Shown here: positions 1-9,209 of the stretch, piece by piece
How positions within the stretch are numbered: position 1 is the first letter of the stretch
How the letters are laid out: each line of letters starts with the position of its first letter
NCBI RefSeq assembly: GCF_014137975.1
Contig: NZ_JACGWZ010000008.1
Span: forward strand, 186,001 to 250,000
DNA length: 64,000 nucleotides
Direction: 5' to 3'
DNA from: Halosaccharopolyspora lacisalsi
Lineage (GTDB): Bacteria > Actinomycetota > Actinomycetes > Mycobacteriales > Pseudonocardiaceae
Position numbers and translations under genes: made by a program
The notes under the pieces: model-generated
Databases searched by the model: none
Seen by the model: the letters and a program-made list of their open reading frames with translations, nothing else
Told to the model about the DNA's origin: nothing

Positions 1-515
1 GCGTAGTGCCGTCGCAGCCCGTAGCGGGGTGTCGTGCCGGAGGACAGCCCCAGGCCGAGCGAACGACGTACCGGGGAGTGCAGCCCGTCGGCGGCGATCA
101 ACCACCGGCCGCGCAGTCGCGGACCGAGCGCCGTCACGCCCGCGTCGTCCTGCTGCACCCCGTGCACCTGCTCGGGCACCACGGCCACACCGGCGTCGAG
201 AACGGCCCGGTGCAGCGCGGCGTGCAGATCGGTGCGGCGCACGCCGAGTCCGGAGCCGTTCCGGAACGCGGCGTGAGCCTCGCGTCGGCCCTGCACGTAG
301 CGGATGCCGGTGATCGGGTGACCGGCGACCTCGATCCCGAGCTCGCGCAGCGCCTCGGCACCACCGGGCATCAACCCCTCACCACACGCCTTGTCCACCG
401 GTGCTTGGCGCGGCTCGACCACCACCGCGTCGAATCCGGCCCGGGTGGCGTGCAGGGCGGTCGCCAGTCCGGCCGGACCGCCGCCGACGATCACCAGGTC
501 GTACCCGGGGCTCAA
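1..515 (-). CDS. FAD-dependent oxidoreductase, geranylgeranyl-reductase-like (partial)
   Basis: The N-terminal part of a flavoprotein whose 3' end lies beyond the left edge. The visible product starts with a dinucleotide-binding motif, VIVGGGPAGLATALHATRAG, then DKACGEGLMPGG, the signature I associate with the geranylgeranyl reductase / PHBH-fold family, and later GRWLIAADGLHSPVR, the usual second FAD contact. I chose a TTG start at 515 because it overlaps the stop of the upstream methyltransferase gene (TTGA), which implies translational coupling. The family reduces or hydroxylates isoprenoid or aromatic substrates. The neighbouring ICMT-like methyltransferase suggests tailoring of a phenolic or quinone-like lipid, as in actinobacterial type III polyketide clusters, but the synthase is not in view. 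Substrate unknown. Confidence 0.8.
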   Translation of the reverse strand, partial: MSPGYDLVIVGGGPAGLATALHATRAGFDAVVVEPRQAPVDKACGEGLMPGGAEALRELGIEVAGHPITGIRYVQGRREAHAAFRNGSGLGVRRTDLHAALHRAVLDAGVAVVPEQVHGVQQDDAGVTALGPRLRGRWLIAADGLHSPVRRSLGLGLSSGTTPRYGLRRHY

Positions 516-1030
516 GCCGGTACCGCCCGCGTGAGCGCCGCGTTCTCGCATCGGATGCGGACGGTCAGCAGTGCCGCGTTGGCCAAGGTGAAGGTCACGG
601 CGGTCACCCAGGCGGAGTGCACCAGCGGCAGCGCGGCGCCCTCCACCACGACGGCGACGTAGTTGGGGTGTCGCAGCAGCCGGTACGGTCCGGAGCGGAC
701 CGGCCGGGCACCGGGCACGACGAGGACGCGAGTGTTCCAGTAACGGCCCAGGGTGCCGATGCACCACCAACGCAGTACCTGCGCCAGCACGACCAGCACC
801 AGCATCGACCCCGCCAACACAGGCAGCGGCGGCCTTTCGGCCACCGCCACCTCGACGAGGCAGCCGACGAGCAGCCCGGTGTGGAGCACGACCATGACCG
901 GGTAGTGCCGGCGTCCGTACTCCACGGCGGAGCGTCCGCGCGTCCAGGTCTCGTTGCTCCGAGCCACGATCAGCTCGGCGACGCGCTCGGCCGCGACGGC
1001 GGCCAGCACCACGAAGTACCACCACATCAC
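512..1030 (-). CDS. Isoprenylcysteine carboxyl methyltransferase-family membrane methyltransferase
   Basis: A 172-residue integral membrane protein with about four or five hydrophobic segments and the C-terminal signature RHPNYVAVVVEGAALPL (residues about 120-136), which forms the SAM pocket in the ICMT/phospholipid-methyltransferase fold. Bacterial members next to type III polyketide synthases methylate the hydroxyls of alkylresorcinol- or quinone-type lipids (SrsB in the Streptomyces srs cluster is the example I have in mind). The GTG start at 1030 has GGGAG upstream. The stop overlaps the TTG start of the flavoprotein gene, so the two are an operon. The divergent UbiA gene begins about 70 bp away, so a shared promoter region is likely. 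Specific substrate inferred only from context. Confidence 0.78.
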   Translation of the reverse strand: MMWWYFVVLAAVAAERVAELIVARSNETWTRGRSAVEYGRRHYPVMVVLHTGLLVGCLVEVAVAERPPLPVLAGSMLVLVVLAQVLRWWCIGTLGRYWNTRVLVVPGARPVRSGPYRLLRHPNYVAVVVEGAALPLVHSAWVTAVTFTLANAALLTVRIRCENAALTRAVPA

Positions 1031-1102
1031 GCACTCCCGGAAGCTTCGGACGCGACACGCACAGCGCTCTCCTCCTGTGCGGAGAACTCGTTCGACTATC
1101 TT

Positions 1103-1966
1103 GTGTCCGTGTCCCTACTACATCCTCGGGCACCGTCCCCGTCGGCGACACGCCGGATCACGGCGCTGCTGCGTTCCTGCCACCCGGAACCCGCCCTCGC
1201 GGTGACGGCGCTGGTGACCGCGCTGGCCGTGGCGGCGGGGCACGGAGCGGCCGGTGCGGCGGTGGTGGGAGCAGCCGTGCTGGCCGGCCAGCTCTCGATC
1301 GGTTGGTCCAACGACGCGCTCGACGCCCGGCGCGACACCGCGGCGGGTCGCCGGGACAAACCGTTGACCACCGGCGATGCCCCGGTGCGCGCGGTGGCCA
1401 CGGCCGCGGGAGTGGCCCTGGCCGCCTGCGTGCCGCTGTCGCTGCTCAGCGGTGTCCCGGCCGCCACCGCGCACCTGCTGGGCGTCTTCGCCGCGCTCGG
1501 GTACAACCTGTGGTTCAAGCGCACGGTGCTGTCCCCGCTGACCTACGCCTGGTCCTTCGGGACGCTGCCCGTCTTCGTCACCCTCGCCCTGCCGTCGCGG
1601 CCCTGGCCCGCCTGGTGGGCGGTGACCGCCGCCGCGCTGCTGGGAGTGGGGGCGCACCTGGTCAACGTGCTCCCCGACATCGCCGACGACCTCGCCACCG
1701 GGGTGCGGGGGCTGCCGCAGCGACTGGGAGGCGCGGCGTGCCGATGGTTGGGCCCGCTGGTGATGCTGACGGCTATGGGGGTGCTCGCGGTCGGTCCCGC
1801 CGGACCGGTGGGAGTCATCGGCTGGGTGCTGACGATCCTGGCCGCGGTCGTGGCGATCGGCGGCTCGGTCGGCGATCCGCACGGCCGCGGCCCCTTCCGG
1901 GCCGCGATGGCGGTGGCGGCCCTGGCCGTGCTCCTGCTGCTGGTACACGGCCCGGCGATCACGTGA
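1103..1966 (+). CDS. UbiA-family prenyltransferase
   Basis: An integral membrane aromatic prenyltransferase of about 287 residues. The first Asp-rich motif is NDALDARRD (N-D-x-x-D-x-x-x-D), followed by RDKPLTTGD; the second Asp region is NVLPDIADD. These motifs bind the Mg2+-diphosphate of the prenyl donor. About eight hydrophobic helices can be seen. GTG codons at 1103 and 1109 are both possible starts; the reading frame is open much further upstream but that stretch is antisense to the methyltransferase gene. The gene is divergent from the ICMT/flavoprotein pair and converges on the phytoene-desaturase-like gene with an 8-bp overlap of the ends. It probably prenylates an aromatic or quinone precursor made by this cluster; the precise acceptor cannot be read from the sequence. 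Confidence 0.85.
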   Translation: MSVSLLHPRAPSPSATRRITALLRSCHPEPALAVTALVTALAVAAGHGAAGAAVVGAAVLAGQLSIGWSNDALDARRDTAAGRRDKPLTTGDAPVRAVATAAGVALAACVPLSLLSGVPAATAHLLGVFAALGYNLWFKRTVLSPLTYAWSFGTLPVFVTLALPSRPWPAWWAVTAAALLGVGAHLVNVLPDIADDLATGVRGLPQRLGGAACRWLGPLVMLTAMGVLAVGPAGPVGVIGWVLTILAAVVAIGGSVGDPHGRGPFRAAMAVAALAVLLLLVHGPAIT

Positions 1967-3395
1967 GGGACGTGCCGAACCGGTTGTGCAACGCGGCCCT
2001 GGCGGCGTGGTACCCGCACATGCCGTGCACGCCGGGACCGGGCGGGGTGGCCGAGGAGCAGAGGTAGACCGCCGGATCCGGGGTGGTGTAGGGGTTCGCG
2101 GCGATGACCGGGCGGAACAGCGTCTGGGTGCCGGAGAAGCTGCCGCAGGCGATGTCACCGCCGACGTAGTTCGGGTTGTGCGCCTCCAGCTCGGCCGGTC
2201 CGCGCACGGTGCGGGCGAGCACCAGGTCTCCGAAACCGGGAGCGAACCGCTCCAGCTGGGCCTCGATCTCGGCGGTGAGGTCACCGTCCCAGCCGTGGGG
2301 GACGTGAGCGTAGACCCAGAACACCTGCTCGCCCGCGGGAGCCCGGGAGTCGTCCAGTACGCCGGGCTGCGAGGTGATCAGGAACGGTGTGCTCGGTCGC
2401 CGGCCACGCGAGGCCGCGGTGAGCGCCGCGCCGATCTCGGCACTGCTCGGTCCTATGTGAACGGTGGTTGCACGTCGGCAACTCGGGTTGGACCACGGCA
2501 CCGGACCGCTCAGCGCGTAGTCGACCTTGAACACGCCCGGTCCGTACCGGTAGCGGCCCAGCCGGTGCAGGTAGCGGGCGGGCAACCGGCTTCCGGCGAT
2601 CCCGGCCAGCTCGCGGGGCGCGACGTCCAGCAGGTACGCCGAGGCGCTCGGCAGCTCGGCGAGGTCGGAAACCCGGTGACCGGTGACGATCGTGCCGCCC
2701 AACTCACCGAGGTAACCGGCCAGCGCGTTCGTGATCGCCTGCGAGCCACCGCGCGGTACCGGCCAGCCGACCGCGTGCGCGGCGAGGGCGAACATCAGCG
2801 CCACGCCGCCCGTGCCGACCGAGCTCAGCGGTGTGTTCACGTGCGCGGCCAGCCCCGCCAGCAGCGCCCTGCTCCGCTCCTCGCGGAACAGCCGCATCAA
2901 CGCGCCCGCCGGCCACGCCGCGCGCAACCCGAACCTGGCCAGCAGCAGCGGGTCGGGCGGCAGCCCGTGCAGCGGGGCGCGGAAGAAGTTGGTGGCCAGG
3001 GAATCCCACCGTTCCGGGAAACCGCGAACCACCCGCCGGTACGTGGCGGCATCGGCACCCATCAGCTCGGCGGTGCGCTCCACGCCGCGCGTCAGCTCCA
3101 CGGCCGAGCCGTCCGGCAGCGGATGAGCCAGGTCCACCTCGGGGTAGAGCCACTCCAGGCCGAAACGCTCCAGCGGCAGCCGGCTCAGCGCGGGTGAGCC
3201 CGCCCCGAGCGGGTGCACCGCCGAACACGGGTCGTGGTGGAACCCGGGCAGCGTCAGCTGCTCGGTGCGGGCACCACCGCCGATCTCCGGCGCCGCCTCG
3301 TGCAGCTGAACCGACAGTCCCGCCTCGGCCAGGGTCACCGCCGCCGTGAGCCCGTTCGGCCCGGAACCCACCACCACGGCATCCACAGACGTCAC
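1959..3395 (-). CDS. Phytoene desaturase-like NAD(P)/FAD-dependent oxidoreductase
   Basis: A flavoprotein of about 478 residues. The N-terminal Rossmann motif is [20 protein letters not shown] with [12 protein letters not shown] after it (glycine-rich FAD loop of the CrtI/amine-oxidase superfamily). The C-terminal FAD-contact region [21 protein letters not shown] is the usual closing motif. The GTG at 3395 is chosen because it sits just before the Rossmann fold; the longer upstream reading frame runs antisense into the next gene. The superfamily desaturates, isomerises or oxidises isoprenoids and related lipids. No carotenoid synthase genes are adjacent, so a carotenoid role is not supported; the neighbouring UbiA and methyltransferase genes suggest a prenyl-lipid substrate. 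Confidence 0.85.
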   Translation of the reverse strand: MTSVDAVVVGSGPNGLTAAVTLAEAGLSVQLHEAAPEIGGGARTEQLTLPGFHHDPCSAVHPLGAGSPALSRLPLERFGLEWLYPEVDLAHPLPDGSAVELTRGVERTAELMGADAATYRRVVRGFPERWDSLATNFFRAPLHGLPPDPLLLARFGLRAAWPAGALMRLFREERSRALLAGLAAHVNTPLSSVGTGGVALMFALAAHAVGWPVPRGGSQAITNALAGYLGELGGTIVTGHRVSDLAELPSASAYLLDVAPRELAGIAGSRLPARYLHRLGRYRYGPGVFKVDYALSGPVPWSNPSCRRATTVHIGPSSAEIGAALTAASRGRRPSTPFLITSQPGVLDDSRAPAGEQVFWVYAHVPHGWDGDLTAEIEAQLERFAPGFGDLVLARTVRGPAELEAHNPNYVGGDIACGSFSGTQTLFRPVIAANPYTTPDPAVYLCSSATPPGPGVHGMCGYHAARAALHNRFGTSLT

Positions 3396-3433
3396 GAACG
3401 CAACCTGCCACAGCCGGAAAGCCGCCGCAGCCC

Positions 3434-4027
3434 CTACGCGGCGGCGAGAGCCAGCAGCTCGTCGACCGACCACTGGTCGTTGGCATGGTCGCCATAGTGC
3501 ACGGCCCGCACCAGCCCCTCGGGGGTGAGGAGGAAGTCCGCGGGCAGGCCGAGGGCGGTCTCTCCTCTGGCCAACCCGGTCCTCCCTCCCGCACGTTTGC
3601 CCCGCGCCACGACGGAAAGGGCCGCTGGGCGAAGCCCGGCCAAGAGTGCCCGCGGGTGCAGCACCGCCCACAACGAGCTCTCCACGCCGAGGGCGACGTA
3701 CAGCGTTCGGCCGGGATCGGCCACCGCGGCGAACGGCAGCGCTGCCTGGTGGGGCACCATGTCCTCGACCGAGGAATGGAACACCGCCACCTCGCGGATG
3801 CCCGCGGCCACGATCTCGTCGTGCCGGGCGGCGACCGACCGCAGGTGCACGTTGCAAATCGGGCAACCCGCGAAGCGCCGGAACTGCAGGTGGACGAGTG
3901 CCTCGGGATCGGGTACCCGAATCCGCTCCCCGAGGATCGTCGTCAGCTCACGCGGAGCAACGGCGTCCCCCGCTTCGAACCGCCGCGCGGGAGCCGGGAG
4001 CGGCTCCGGTGAGGTCGACCCACTCAT
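3434..4027 (-). CDS. Peroxiredoxin-like (AhpC/TSA, thioredoxin-fold) protein
   Basis: A 197-residue cytosolic thioredoxin-fold protein. The segment [22 protein letters not shown] (residues about 43-64) places a CPIC pair where alkyl-hydroperoxide reductases and the peroxiredoxin-like DUF899-type relatives hold the active site. A downstream [23 protein letters not shown] segment is typical of AhpC/TSA folds. The protein probably reduces peroxides or acts as a thiol oxidoreductase, but the CxxC arrangement differs from the single peroxidatic Cys of classical peroxiredoxins. ATG at 4027. It lies about 40 bp upstream of and in the same direction as the phytoene-desaturase-like gene, with which it could share a transcript. 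Confidence 0.8.
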   Translation of the reverse strand: MSGSTSPEPLPAPARRFEAGDAVAPRELTTILGERIRVPDPEALVHLQFRRFAGCPICNVHLRSVAARHDEIVAAGIREVAVFHSSVEDMVPHQAALPFAAVADPGRTLYVALGVESSLWAVLHPRALLAGLRPAALSVVARGKRAGGRTGLARGETALGLPADFLLTPEGLVRAVHYGDHANDQWSVDELLALAAA

Positions 4028-4187
4028 GATGGTCTCCTGTCGTCGGCGCGCGGCTCTGTCGCGAATCCGTCCGAGGACGTCGAGAGGTCCACAACGGGGC
4101 TTCCCGTCGTAGCTCCCCTCGGAGCTCGACCGCCCTCACCAGGGTAGACCGGATTACCCGCCGGACTCATCTCCGCTCGACCACCGT

Positions 4188-4907
4188 TCAGCGGGCGACC
4201 TGCCGTGTCCGGTGGGCGAGTTCGTCCTGATCGATCGTCTCGTTGAAGGCCGCACCGACGCTGAGCATGCGCCGCCCACCGACGAAGGTGAACACCAGCG
4301 CGGGAAGCAGGCAGACGACCAGGGCGACCACGGTCCAGATGAGCGCCTCACCAACCCTGCCCTGCGGGAACGAATACACGACAACGACCCGCACGAGGCT
4401 TTCCCCGATCCAGGTCACACCCCAGACGACCGTCATGATGTAGACCATCTTCCGGAAACGCGGAACCTGCTCCCAGGTGAGCTCGAACCGAGCCAGACTC
4501 TCCGCGTCACCACCCGCGGCGACCGGCCTGATGAACTCGTACATGAGCGGACGCCCCAGAAAGCAGCTGACCACCATGTAACCACCCACCACGACGAAGA
4601 AGAAGGACGGCTTGACCAACAGGATGCGCGGATCGTGAGTCAGGAACGTGATCGCGATACCAACGCTGAACATCAACAGCACCAACAGGGGCACACCGTC
4701 CAGGCGACGCCGCCCGAACACACCGACCAGCACACTGACGACACTGACCGAAGCACCGATCGTCAACGCCCAGAACGAGGCGACACCGAAACCGCGCAGC
4801 ACGAAGTACACGACCACGGGAACGAAAACATCGATCAGCGTCGGCAACACGGAACGCAGCACACCCCCACCACGCGCACCGGTTCCCGGAAGCTCCGACT
4901 CGTTCAA
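4188..4907 (-). CDS. VC0807-like integral membrane protein
   Basis: A membrane protein of about 239 residues with six or seven hydrophobic helices. The arrangement SVLPTLIDVFVPVVVYFVLRGFG, then DPRILLVKPSFFFVVVGGYMVVS, then FRKMVYIMTVVWGVTWIGESLVRVVVVY resembles the VC0807 family of bacterial membrane proteins of unknown function. The TTG start at 4907 is selected because GGGAGAGG lies 8 bp upstream; no ATG or GTG fits as well. The gene stands alone: about 160 bp separates it from the peroxiredoxin-like gene downstream and about 130 bp from arcA upstream. No catalytic residues are evident and no function can be assigned. Confidence 0.7.
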   Translation of the reverse strand: MNESELPGTGARGGGVLRSVLPTLIDVFVPVVVYFVLRGFGVASFWALTIGASVSVVSVLVGVFGRRRLDGVPLLVLLMFSVGIAITFLTHDPRILLVKPSFFFVVVGGYMVVSCFLGRPLMYEFIRPVAAGGDAESLARFELTWEQVPRFRKMVYIMTVVWGVTWIGESLVRVVVVYSFPQGRVGEALIWTVVALVVCLLPALVFTFVGGRRMLSVGAAFNETIDQDELAHRTRQVAR

Positions 4908-5041
4908 CGTGATCGCCTCTCCCGACCGGCGTTCGCGGACCGGTACCGTTCGCCGACCGTGCTGCTGATCAGCATAACGAGCCCGGCAATCCCGACCGTT
5001 CCGAACCGCCGGGCGACACGGAACTCTTCCGCCGCAGCCCC

Positions 5042-6238
5042 CTACAGCGCTCCGCGGAGGATGGGCGAGGACATGCAGCGGGGGCCGCCGCGTCCGGAGC
5101 CGAGCTCGGAGCCGCTGATGCGCAGCACCTCGATCCCGGCCTCCTCCAGCCGCGCGTTGGTCTCGACGTTGCGCTCGTAGGCCACGACGACGCCGGGGGC
5201 CACGGCCAGCGTGTTGTTGCCGTCCTCCCACTGCTCGCGCTCGGCGGTGACCGGGTCGAGGCCGGTGTCGATGACGCGCAGCCGATCGATGCCCATCGCC
5301 TCGGCGGCGGTGTTCAGGAACGGCTCGGGACCGCCGACCTTGATGTCGTCGCCACTGGGCTGCAGCGTGTACGCGGTCAGCGAGTCCTGCACCGCCGGAT
5401 ACATCACCACGGTGTCGCGGTCGACCATCGTGCACACGGTGTCCAGGTGCATCGAGGCGCGCTGCTGGGCGATCGGCACCGCCAGCACGGTGTGGGCGAG
5501 CCCGTCGGCGAAGACCGAACGCGCGAAGGACTCCGCACCGGCGGGGCTGGTCCGCTCGCCGACGCCGACGGCGACGACGCCGGGTGCCAGCAGCAGCACG
5601 TCACCGCCCTCGACCGGCGCGGAGTGCGCGCCGTAGGCGCGGGCGGCGTGCGAGAACTTCGGGTGATAGGCGTAGACGAGGTCGGTGAGTGCGGATTCGC
5701 GGTTGCGCGCGGGCATGGCGAGGGAGGCCACGGCGACGCGCTCGCCCACCCACACCGAGGAATCGCGCGTGAACAGCAGGTTCGGCAGCGGATCGATGAC
5801 GAACTCGTGGGCGTGGTGCATCCGCCGCACCAGCGACTGCCCCTCGGCCGCGGGCAGTTCCTCGAAGGTCATCCCGGCGATGAGCAGTCCGGCCAGCGTC
5901 TGCTCGTCCACGCTGGACAGGTGGGAGCGCACCGTCTCGGCCACCTCGGCGCCGAGCCTGCGCTCGTCGACGGCGCTGTGGACGCCCGCCGCCCGCGCAC
6001 GGGAGTCGCTCAACGCCTCGGCGAGCAGCTCGTGCAGCAACAGCACGTCGACTCCCCGCTCGCGCAGCACGTCGGCGAAGGCGTCGTGCTCCTGCTGGGC
6101 ACGGTCGACCCAGGGAATCGCGTCGAACAGCAACTGATCGCTGTTGCGCGGCGTCAGCCGCTTCAGCTCGTCCCCCGGCCGGTGCATCAGGACGGTGTGC
6201 AACGGGCCGACTTCACTCTGCGCGTGTGGGTTGCTCAC
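5042..6238 (-). CDS. arcA: Arginine deiminase
   Basis: Hydrolyses L-arginine to citrulline and ammonia, the first step of the fermentative ADI pathway. The 398-residue length is normal. Diagnostic segments are the N-terminal [52 protein letters not shown] (catalytic His-x-Asp) and the C-terminal [12 protein letters not shown] containing the nucleophilic Cys. I chose the GTG start at 6238 (product [17 protein letters not shown]); the extension to 6280 has no support. No arcB, arcC or arginine/ornithine antiporter is adjacent, so this is a solitary arcA. It could serve arginine catabolism or acid/ammonia homeostasis rather than a full ATP-yielding pathway. Confidence 0.95.
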   Translation of the reverse strand: MSNPHAQSEVGPLHTVLMHRPGDELKRLTPRNSDQLLFDAIPWVDRAQQEHDAFADVLRERGVDVLLLHELLAEALSDSRARAAGVHSAVDERRLGAEVAETVRSHLSSVDEQTLAGLLIAGMTFEELPAAEGQSLVRRMHHAHEFVIDPLPNLLFTRDSSVWVGERVAVASLAMPARNRESALTDLVYAYHPKFSHAARAYGAHSAPVEGGDVLLLAPGVVAVGVGERTSPAGAESFARSVFADGLAHTVLAVPIAQQRASMHLDTVCTMVDRDTVVMYPAVQDSLTAYTLQPSGDDIKVGGPEPFLNTAAEAMGIDRLRVIDTGLDPVTAEREQWEDGNNTLAVAPGVVVAYERNVETNARLEEAGIEVLRISGSELGSGRGGPRCMSSPILRGAL

Positions 6239-6352
6239 AATACCGCAGCGTAGCTGCCGTAGCCGAAATCGACTGCACATCCGCAGCAGTTCGAAGGATT
6301 GTTAACCGAATTCGCGCCTGCGGGGTCTTTTCGTTGCGCCCACGATGTTCGA

Positions 6353-7165
6353 TCAAGGCAACCAGGAGACCTCTCCGCGCAAGAGGGCGTAACCGACGAA
6401 GGCCACCACGTCGATCAGACCGTGTCCGAGGATCAGCGCCCAGATGCGGTGGGTGCGTTGCCAGACGCGGCCGTAGACCAACCCCATGACGACGTTGCCG
6501 ACGAAACCGCCGAAGCCCTGGTAGAGGTGGTAGGAACCGCGCAGCACCGCCGAGAGCCACAGCGCGCGGTTCTCGGTCCAGCCGAGCTGGCGCGTACGGG
6601 TCAGCAGGTACCCCACGACCAGGATCTCCTCGGCGAAGGAGTTGCCGAAGGCCGCCAGCACGAGCACCGGCGCCCGCCACCACTGCCCCTCCAGCGTGGA
6701 CGGCTGCACGGTCAGGTTCAGACCCAGCGCGTGCGCCACGAGATACAGCCCCAGGCCGGGAATGCCGATCAGCGCCGCGAGCCCGACACCGCCGAGAGCG
6801 TCCTTCAGCGGACGATCGCGGTCGAAGCCCACGCGTGCCAGCACGACGCCGCCGCGCCACAGCAGGTACGCGCCGAGCGCGCCCCAGGCGAACAGCTGGA
6901 GGATGTTGAGCAGCTGACCGAGCAGGTCCAGCAGGCCGGACCTGGCCTGGGGAGTGTTGATCGCCGCGTCCTGCGAGGCCAGGGGCGCGGGGCGCAGCAG
7001 CGCGTCGAGCAGGGACAGCAGGCTGCGCAGACCGGACAGGCCGAGGGTCGTGACGAACACGAGGACCAGTTCGATCCCGATCGCCCTGCGCTGGGCGGGA
7101 TCGGCGACCCTGGCGGGCTCGGCGGGGCGAGTGGGCAACAGCCAGGCGCGCAGGGGTGAACTCAT
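6353..7165 (-). CDS. CPBP-family intramembrane metalloprotease
   Basis: A membrane protein of about 270 residues with about eight hydrophobic helices. The family motifs are present in order: FAEEILVVGYL (EExxxR-like motif 1), YHLYQGFGGFVGNVVMG (motif 2, FxxxH-like) and LILGHGLIDVVAF (motif 3, His-x-x-x-Asp). This is the CPBP/Abi fold related to Rce1 prenyl-protein proteases. In actinobacteria such proteins are common and mostly uncharacterised. The ATG at 7165 is used; a GTG at 7201 in the same frame is an alternative, and neither has a strong ribosome-binding site. It is preceded by two palindromic family-A repeats and the DUF2470 gene on the same strand. Confidence 0.85.
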   Translation of the reverse strand: MSSPLRAWLLPTRPAEPARVADPAQRRAIGIELVLVFVTTLGLSGLRSLLSLLDALLRPAPLASQDAAINTPQARSGLLDLLGQLLNILQLFAWGALGAYLLWRGGVVLARVGFDRDRPLKDALGGVGLAALIGIPGLGLYLVAHALGLNLTVQPSTLEGQWWRAPVLVLAAFGNSFAEEILVVGYLLTRTRQLGWTENRALWLSAVLRGSYHLYQGFGGFVGNVVMGLVYGRVWQRTHRIWALILGHGLIDVVAFVGYALLRGEVSWLP

Positions 7166-7253
7166 GGTGCGGTCTGTACTCGCGGTGGAGGACGCGCTCA
7201 CTCGAAGTACCGTACCGGTGGACGGAGGGCGACCCCCGGCGCCGGTGGTTTTT

Positions 7254-7300
7254 CCCGGTTTCGCGCGAAACCGGGCCTTCCCGATTTCGCGCGAAACCGG
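7254..7300. repeat. Pair of family-A palindromes (GGTTTCGCGCGAAACC)
   Basis: Two adjacent copies of the dispersed palindrome. The first, at 7254-7275, is a perfect 22-bp inverted repeat (CCCGGTTTCGC and its complement). The second, at 7281-7300, has one mismatch in the outer arm. A T-run precedes the first copy. They lie after the stop of the DUF2470 gene and before the CPBP gene, so a terminator-like hairpin is the simplest reading. The core resembles parS but has GCGC at the centre where parS has ACGT. Confidence 0.85.
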
Positions 7301-7336
7301 ACAAGCTTCACCACACCGGGGGGCCGCTGCCTCCCG

Positions 7337-8116
7337 CTACCCCTGGCGCTGGGCGGCCAGGAACGGGCAGCCGACGAGGTGTCGTAGTTCGCGCCCGAGC
7401 GCCTCGGAGTCGGCGACCGGGCCGGAGAAGGCCAGCCGCACGTCGTGATCACCGTCCGCGGACTCCACCCTCAGCCGCAGCCCGTAGCGATCCAGCCCGA
7501 GCGGCCGGATGTGTCCCCCGCGCAACTCCTCGGGAAGGTGACGCGCGAGCAGTCCGACGACGTCGCGGTGCGACAGCTCCAGGTGACGCAGCCACGTGTC
7601 CTCGCGCTGGTGGAACGGGTCCGGCCGCGCCGCCCCGAAGTCGGTGAGGCTCACCGAGCACGTCCCCTCGGCATCGGCCACCACGAGCGAGACCGACTCC
7701 AGCCGCAGCACCGTCGCTCCGTGCCCGGCGTCCAGCAGCCGCGTGTCCGGCCGCTGCTCGGCGACTTCGAGCACCTCGGTCCTGGCCTCGTCGGCTTCGA
7801 GCACCCGCAACCACCCGGTCAGCCACAGCAGCCCGCGCACGGGCTCGCGCAGCCGCACCGGAGTGGGATCGGCGAGCTCCAGCATGGCGCCGAACTCCCC
7901 CCGCGGAGCCTGCCACACCGAGGCCACGAGCGGGTGCGCGTCGTCCAGCAGCACGGTGGCGCCCCCGTCGGGACGCACGTGGTGCAGCAGCGGCGCCACT
8001 CTGGCGGAGGTGTCGCTCGACGGCAGCAGTGCGGCCCGACCACCCCGCGCGGCGATCGTTCTGGCTCGTTCCGCCGGGCCCGGGGTGGCCGGTCGACGGG
8101 TCGTCGGCTCTGCCAT
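7337..8116 (-). CDS. DUF2470-type protein, predicted iron-regulated
   Basis: A 259-residue soluble protein. The C-terminal half (from about residue 170: REDTWLRHLELSHRDVVGLLARHLPE and RYGLRLRVESADGDHDVRLAFSGP) matches the DUF2470 fold, found at the C-terminus of HugZ-like haem-utilisation proteins. The N-terminal half, with LLHHVRPDGGATVLLDDAHPLV, resembles the split-barrel region of the same group. The ATG at 8116 has a strong AGGAGG site. Directly upstream is an IdeR/DtxR-type operator, so repression by Fe2+-loaded IdeR is expected. A role in haem or iron handling is inferred from family and regulation; the haem-binding residues of HugZ cannot be confirmed here. Confidence 0.8.
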   Translation of the reverse strand: MAEPTTRRPATPGPAERARTIAARGGRAALLPSSDTSARVAPLLHHVRPDGGATVLLDDAHPLVASVWQAPRGEFGAMLELADPTPVRLREPVRGLLWLTGWLRVLEADEARTEVLEVAEQRPDTRLLDAGHGATVLRLESVSLVVADAEGTCSVSLTDFGAARPDPFHQREDTWLRHLELSHRDVVGLLARHLPEELRGGHIRPLGLDRYGLRLRVESADGDHDVRLAFSGPVADSEALGRELRHLVGCPFLAAQRQG

Positions 8117-8130
8117 CGCTCACCTCCTGG

Positions 8131-8149
8131 TTAGGCTAGCCTAACTTAA
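8131..8149. promoter_or_regulatory. IdeR/DtxR-type iron box
   Basis: The 19-bp sequence TTAGGCTAGCCTAACTTAA matches the IdeR consensus TTAGGTTAGGCTAACCTAA at 16 of 19 positions, by direct comparison. It ends 15 bp upstream of the DUF2470 start, overlapping where the promoter and the -10 element should be. This is the position expected for repression under iron-replete conditions. The divergent gene at 8303 starts over 150 bp away, so control in that direction is less likely. Confidence 0.85.
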
Positions 8150-8302
8150 ATGCCCGGACAGGAAAAGTCGCCGGATCGACTTCCGTCATACCAGGTAATC
8201 GCGGCGAGCGGGAGCAGGCACAGTGATCGTCTTCGGTGGGCAGCGACGTGAGGCGTGTTCGCTTGGCGGACGCTTTTGTTCACTGGCCGGTACGGCATTA
8301 GC

Positions 8303-9175
8303 GTGTCGGTCGTGTCAAGTGCTGTAGAGCTCCGCGCGCCCGGACCGCGCGGCATCCCACCCCTGTTCGCCCGACTGGTCGACGACGCCTCGTTGTTCCC
8401 ACCGGGTAACGCTCCCGTTCCCCAGGCGGTCGACGAACACCTGCGGGTACGTGCCGGCGAGTACGCCGGGGTGCTGGGGCCGCTGCTGTGCCAGGCGTCC
8501 CGGCTGGCCGAGCTGATCACCGAGCTGGCCAAGGCGAAACCGGCCGAACCGGTCCCGCTGTCCCTGGTCTGCGACAACGGACTCGGAGGGGTTCCCAAGG
8601 CACTGTCGATCATCGAGGGACGCCAGGAACTGCTCGACCTGCGAATGGTCGAGATGCCCGCACCCTCCGACGTGGACGAGGTGTGGTTGGAACGGGTCTC
8701 GGAGTTCGTTCCCGAGGACGTCATCCGCGTCGTGGAGCCCCGGCGCGGCGAGGGATGGCTCGACGGGGTCCGGCAGGTGGCCGAGTACGGGTGCTGGCCC
8801 AAACTCAGTTCCGGCGGGCCGACGGCCGAGTCCTTCCCCAGCATCGACGTGGTGGCCGAGTTCCTGACGGTGGCGTGCACCCTGCCCGTGCCGTTCAAGA
8901 CCACCTCGGGGATGCCCCACCCGGTACGCCACACCGACCCGGAGACCGGATTCGTCCACCACGGTTTCCTCAATCTGCTGGTGGCCACGGGACGCTCACT
9001 GTCCGGACAGGACGTGCGCGCCGCGCTGGCCAGTACCGACCGTGACGCGTTGGCGGAGGAGGCCGGGGCGTTCTCCGAGGATGCGGCCAAGGCTGTACGC
9101 AGCGTCTTTGCCTCCTACGGCGCGTGTTCGCCGAACGATCCCATCAACGCGCTCATCGATCTGGAACTGCTGTGA
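8303..9175 (+). CDS. Conserved actinobacterial protein of unknown function
   Basis: A soluble protein of about 290 residues that I do not recognise as a named family. The N-terminus IPPLFARLVDDASLFPPGNAPVPQAV and the central FKTTSGMPHPVRHTDPETGFVHHGFLNLLVA are distinctive and look conserved rather than random; no signal peptide or membrane segment is visible. Start candidates are GTG at 8303 or 8312. It is 34 bp upstream of the IclR-family regulator in the same direction and probably forms an operon with it, so the regulator may control it. Confidence 0.75.
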   Translation: MSVVSSAVELRAPGPRGIPPLFARLVDDASLFPPGNAPVPQAVDEHLRVRAGEYAGVLGPLLCQASRLAELITELAKAKPAEPVPLSLVCDNGLGGVPKALSIIEGRQELLDLRMVEMPAPSDVDEVWLERVSEFVPEDVIRVVEPRRGEGWLDGVRQVAEYGCWPKLSSGGPTAESFPSIDVVAEFLTVACTLPVPFKTTSGMPHPVRHTDPETGFVHHGFLNLLVATGRSLSGQDVRAALASTDRDALAEEAGAFSEDAAKAVRSVFASYGACSPNDPINALIDLELL

Positions 9176-9209
9176 GCTCGACAGCCTCGACGGTCCGCGA
9201 GCCGGACGG

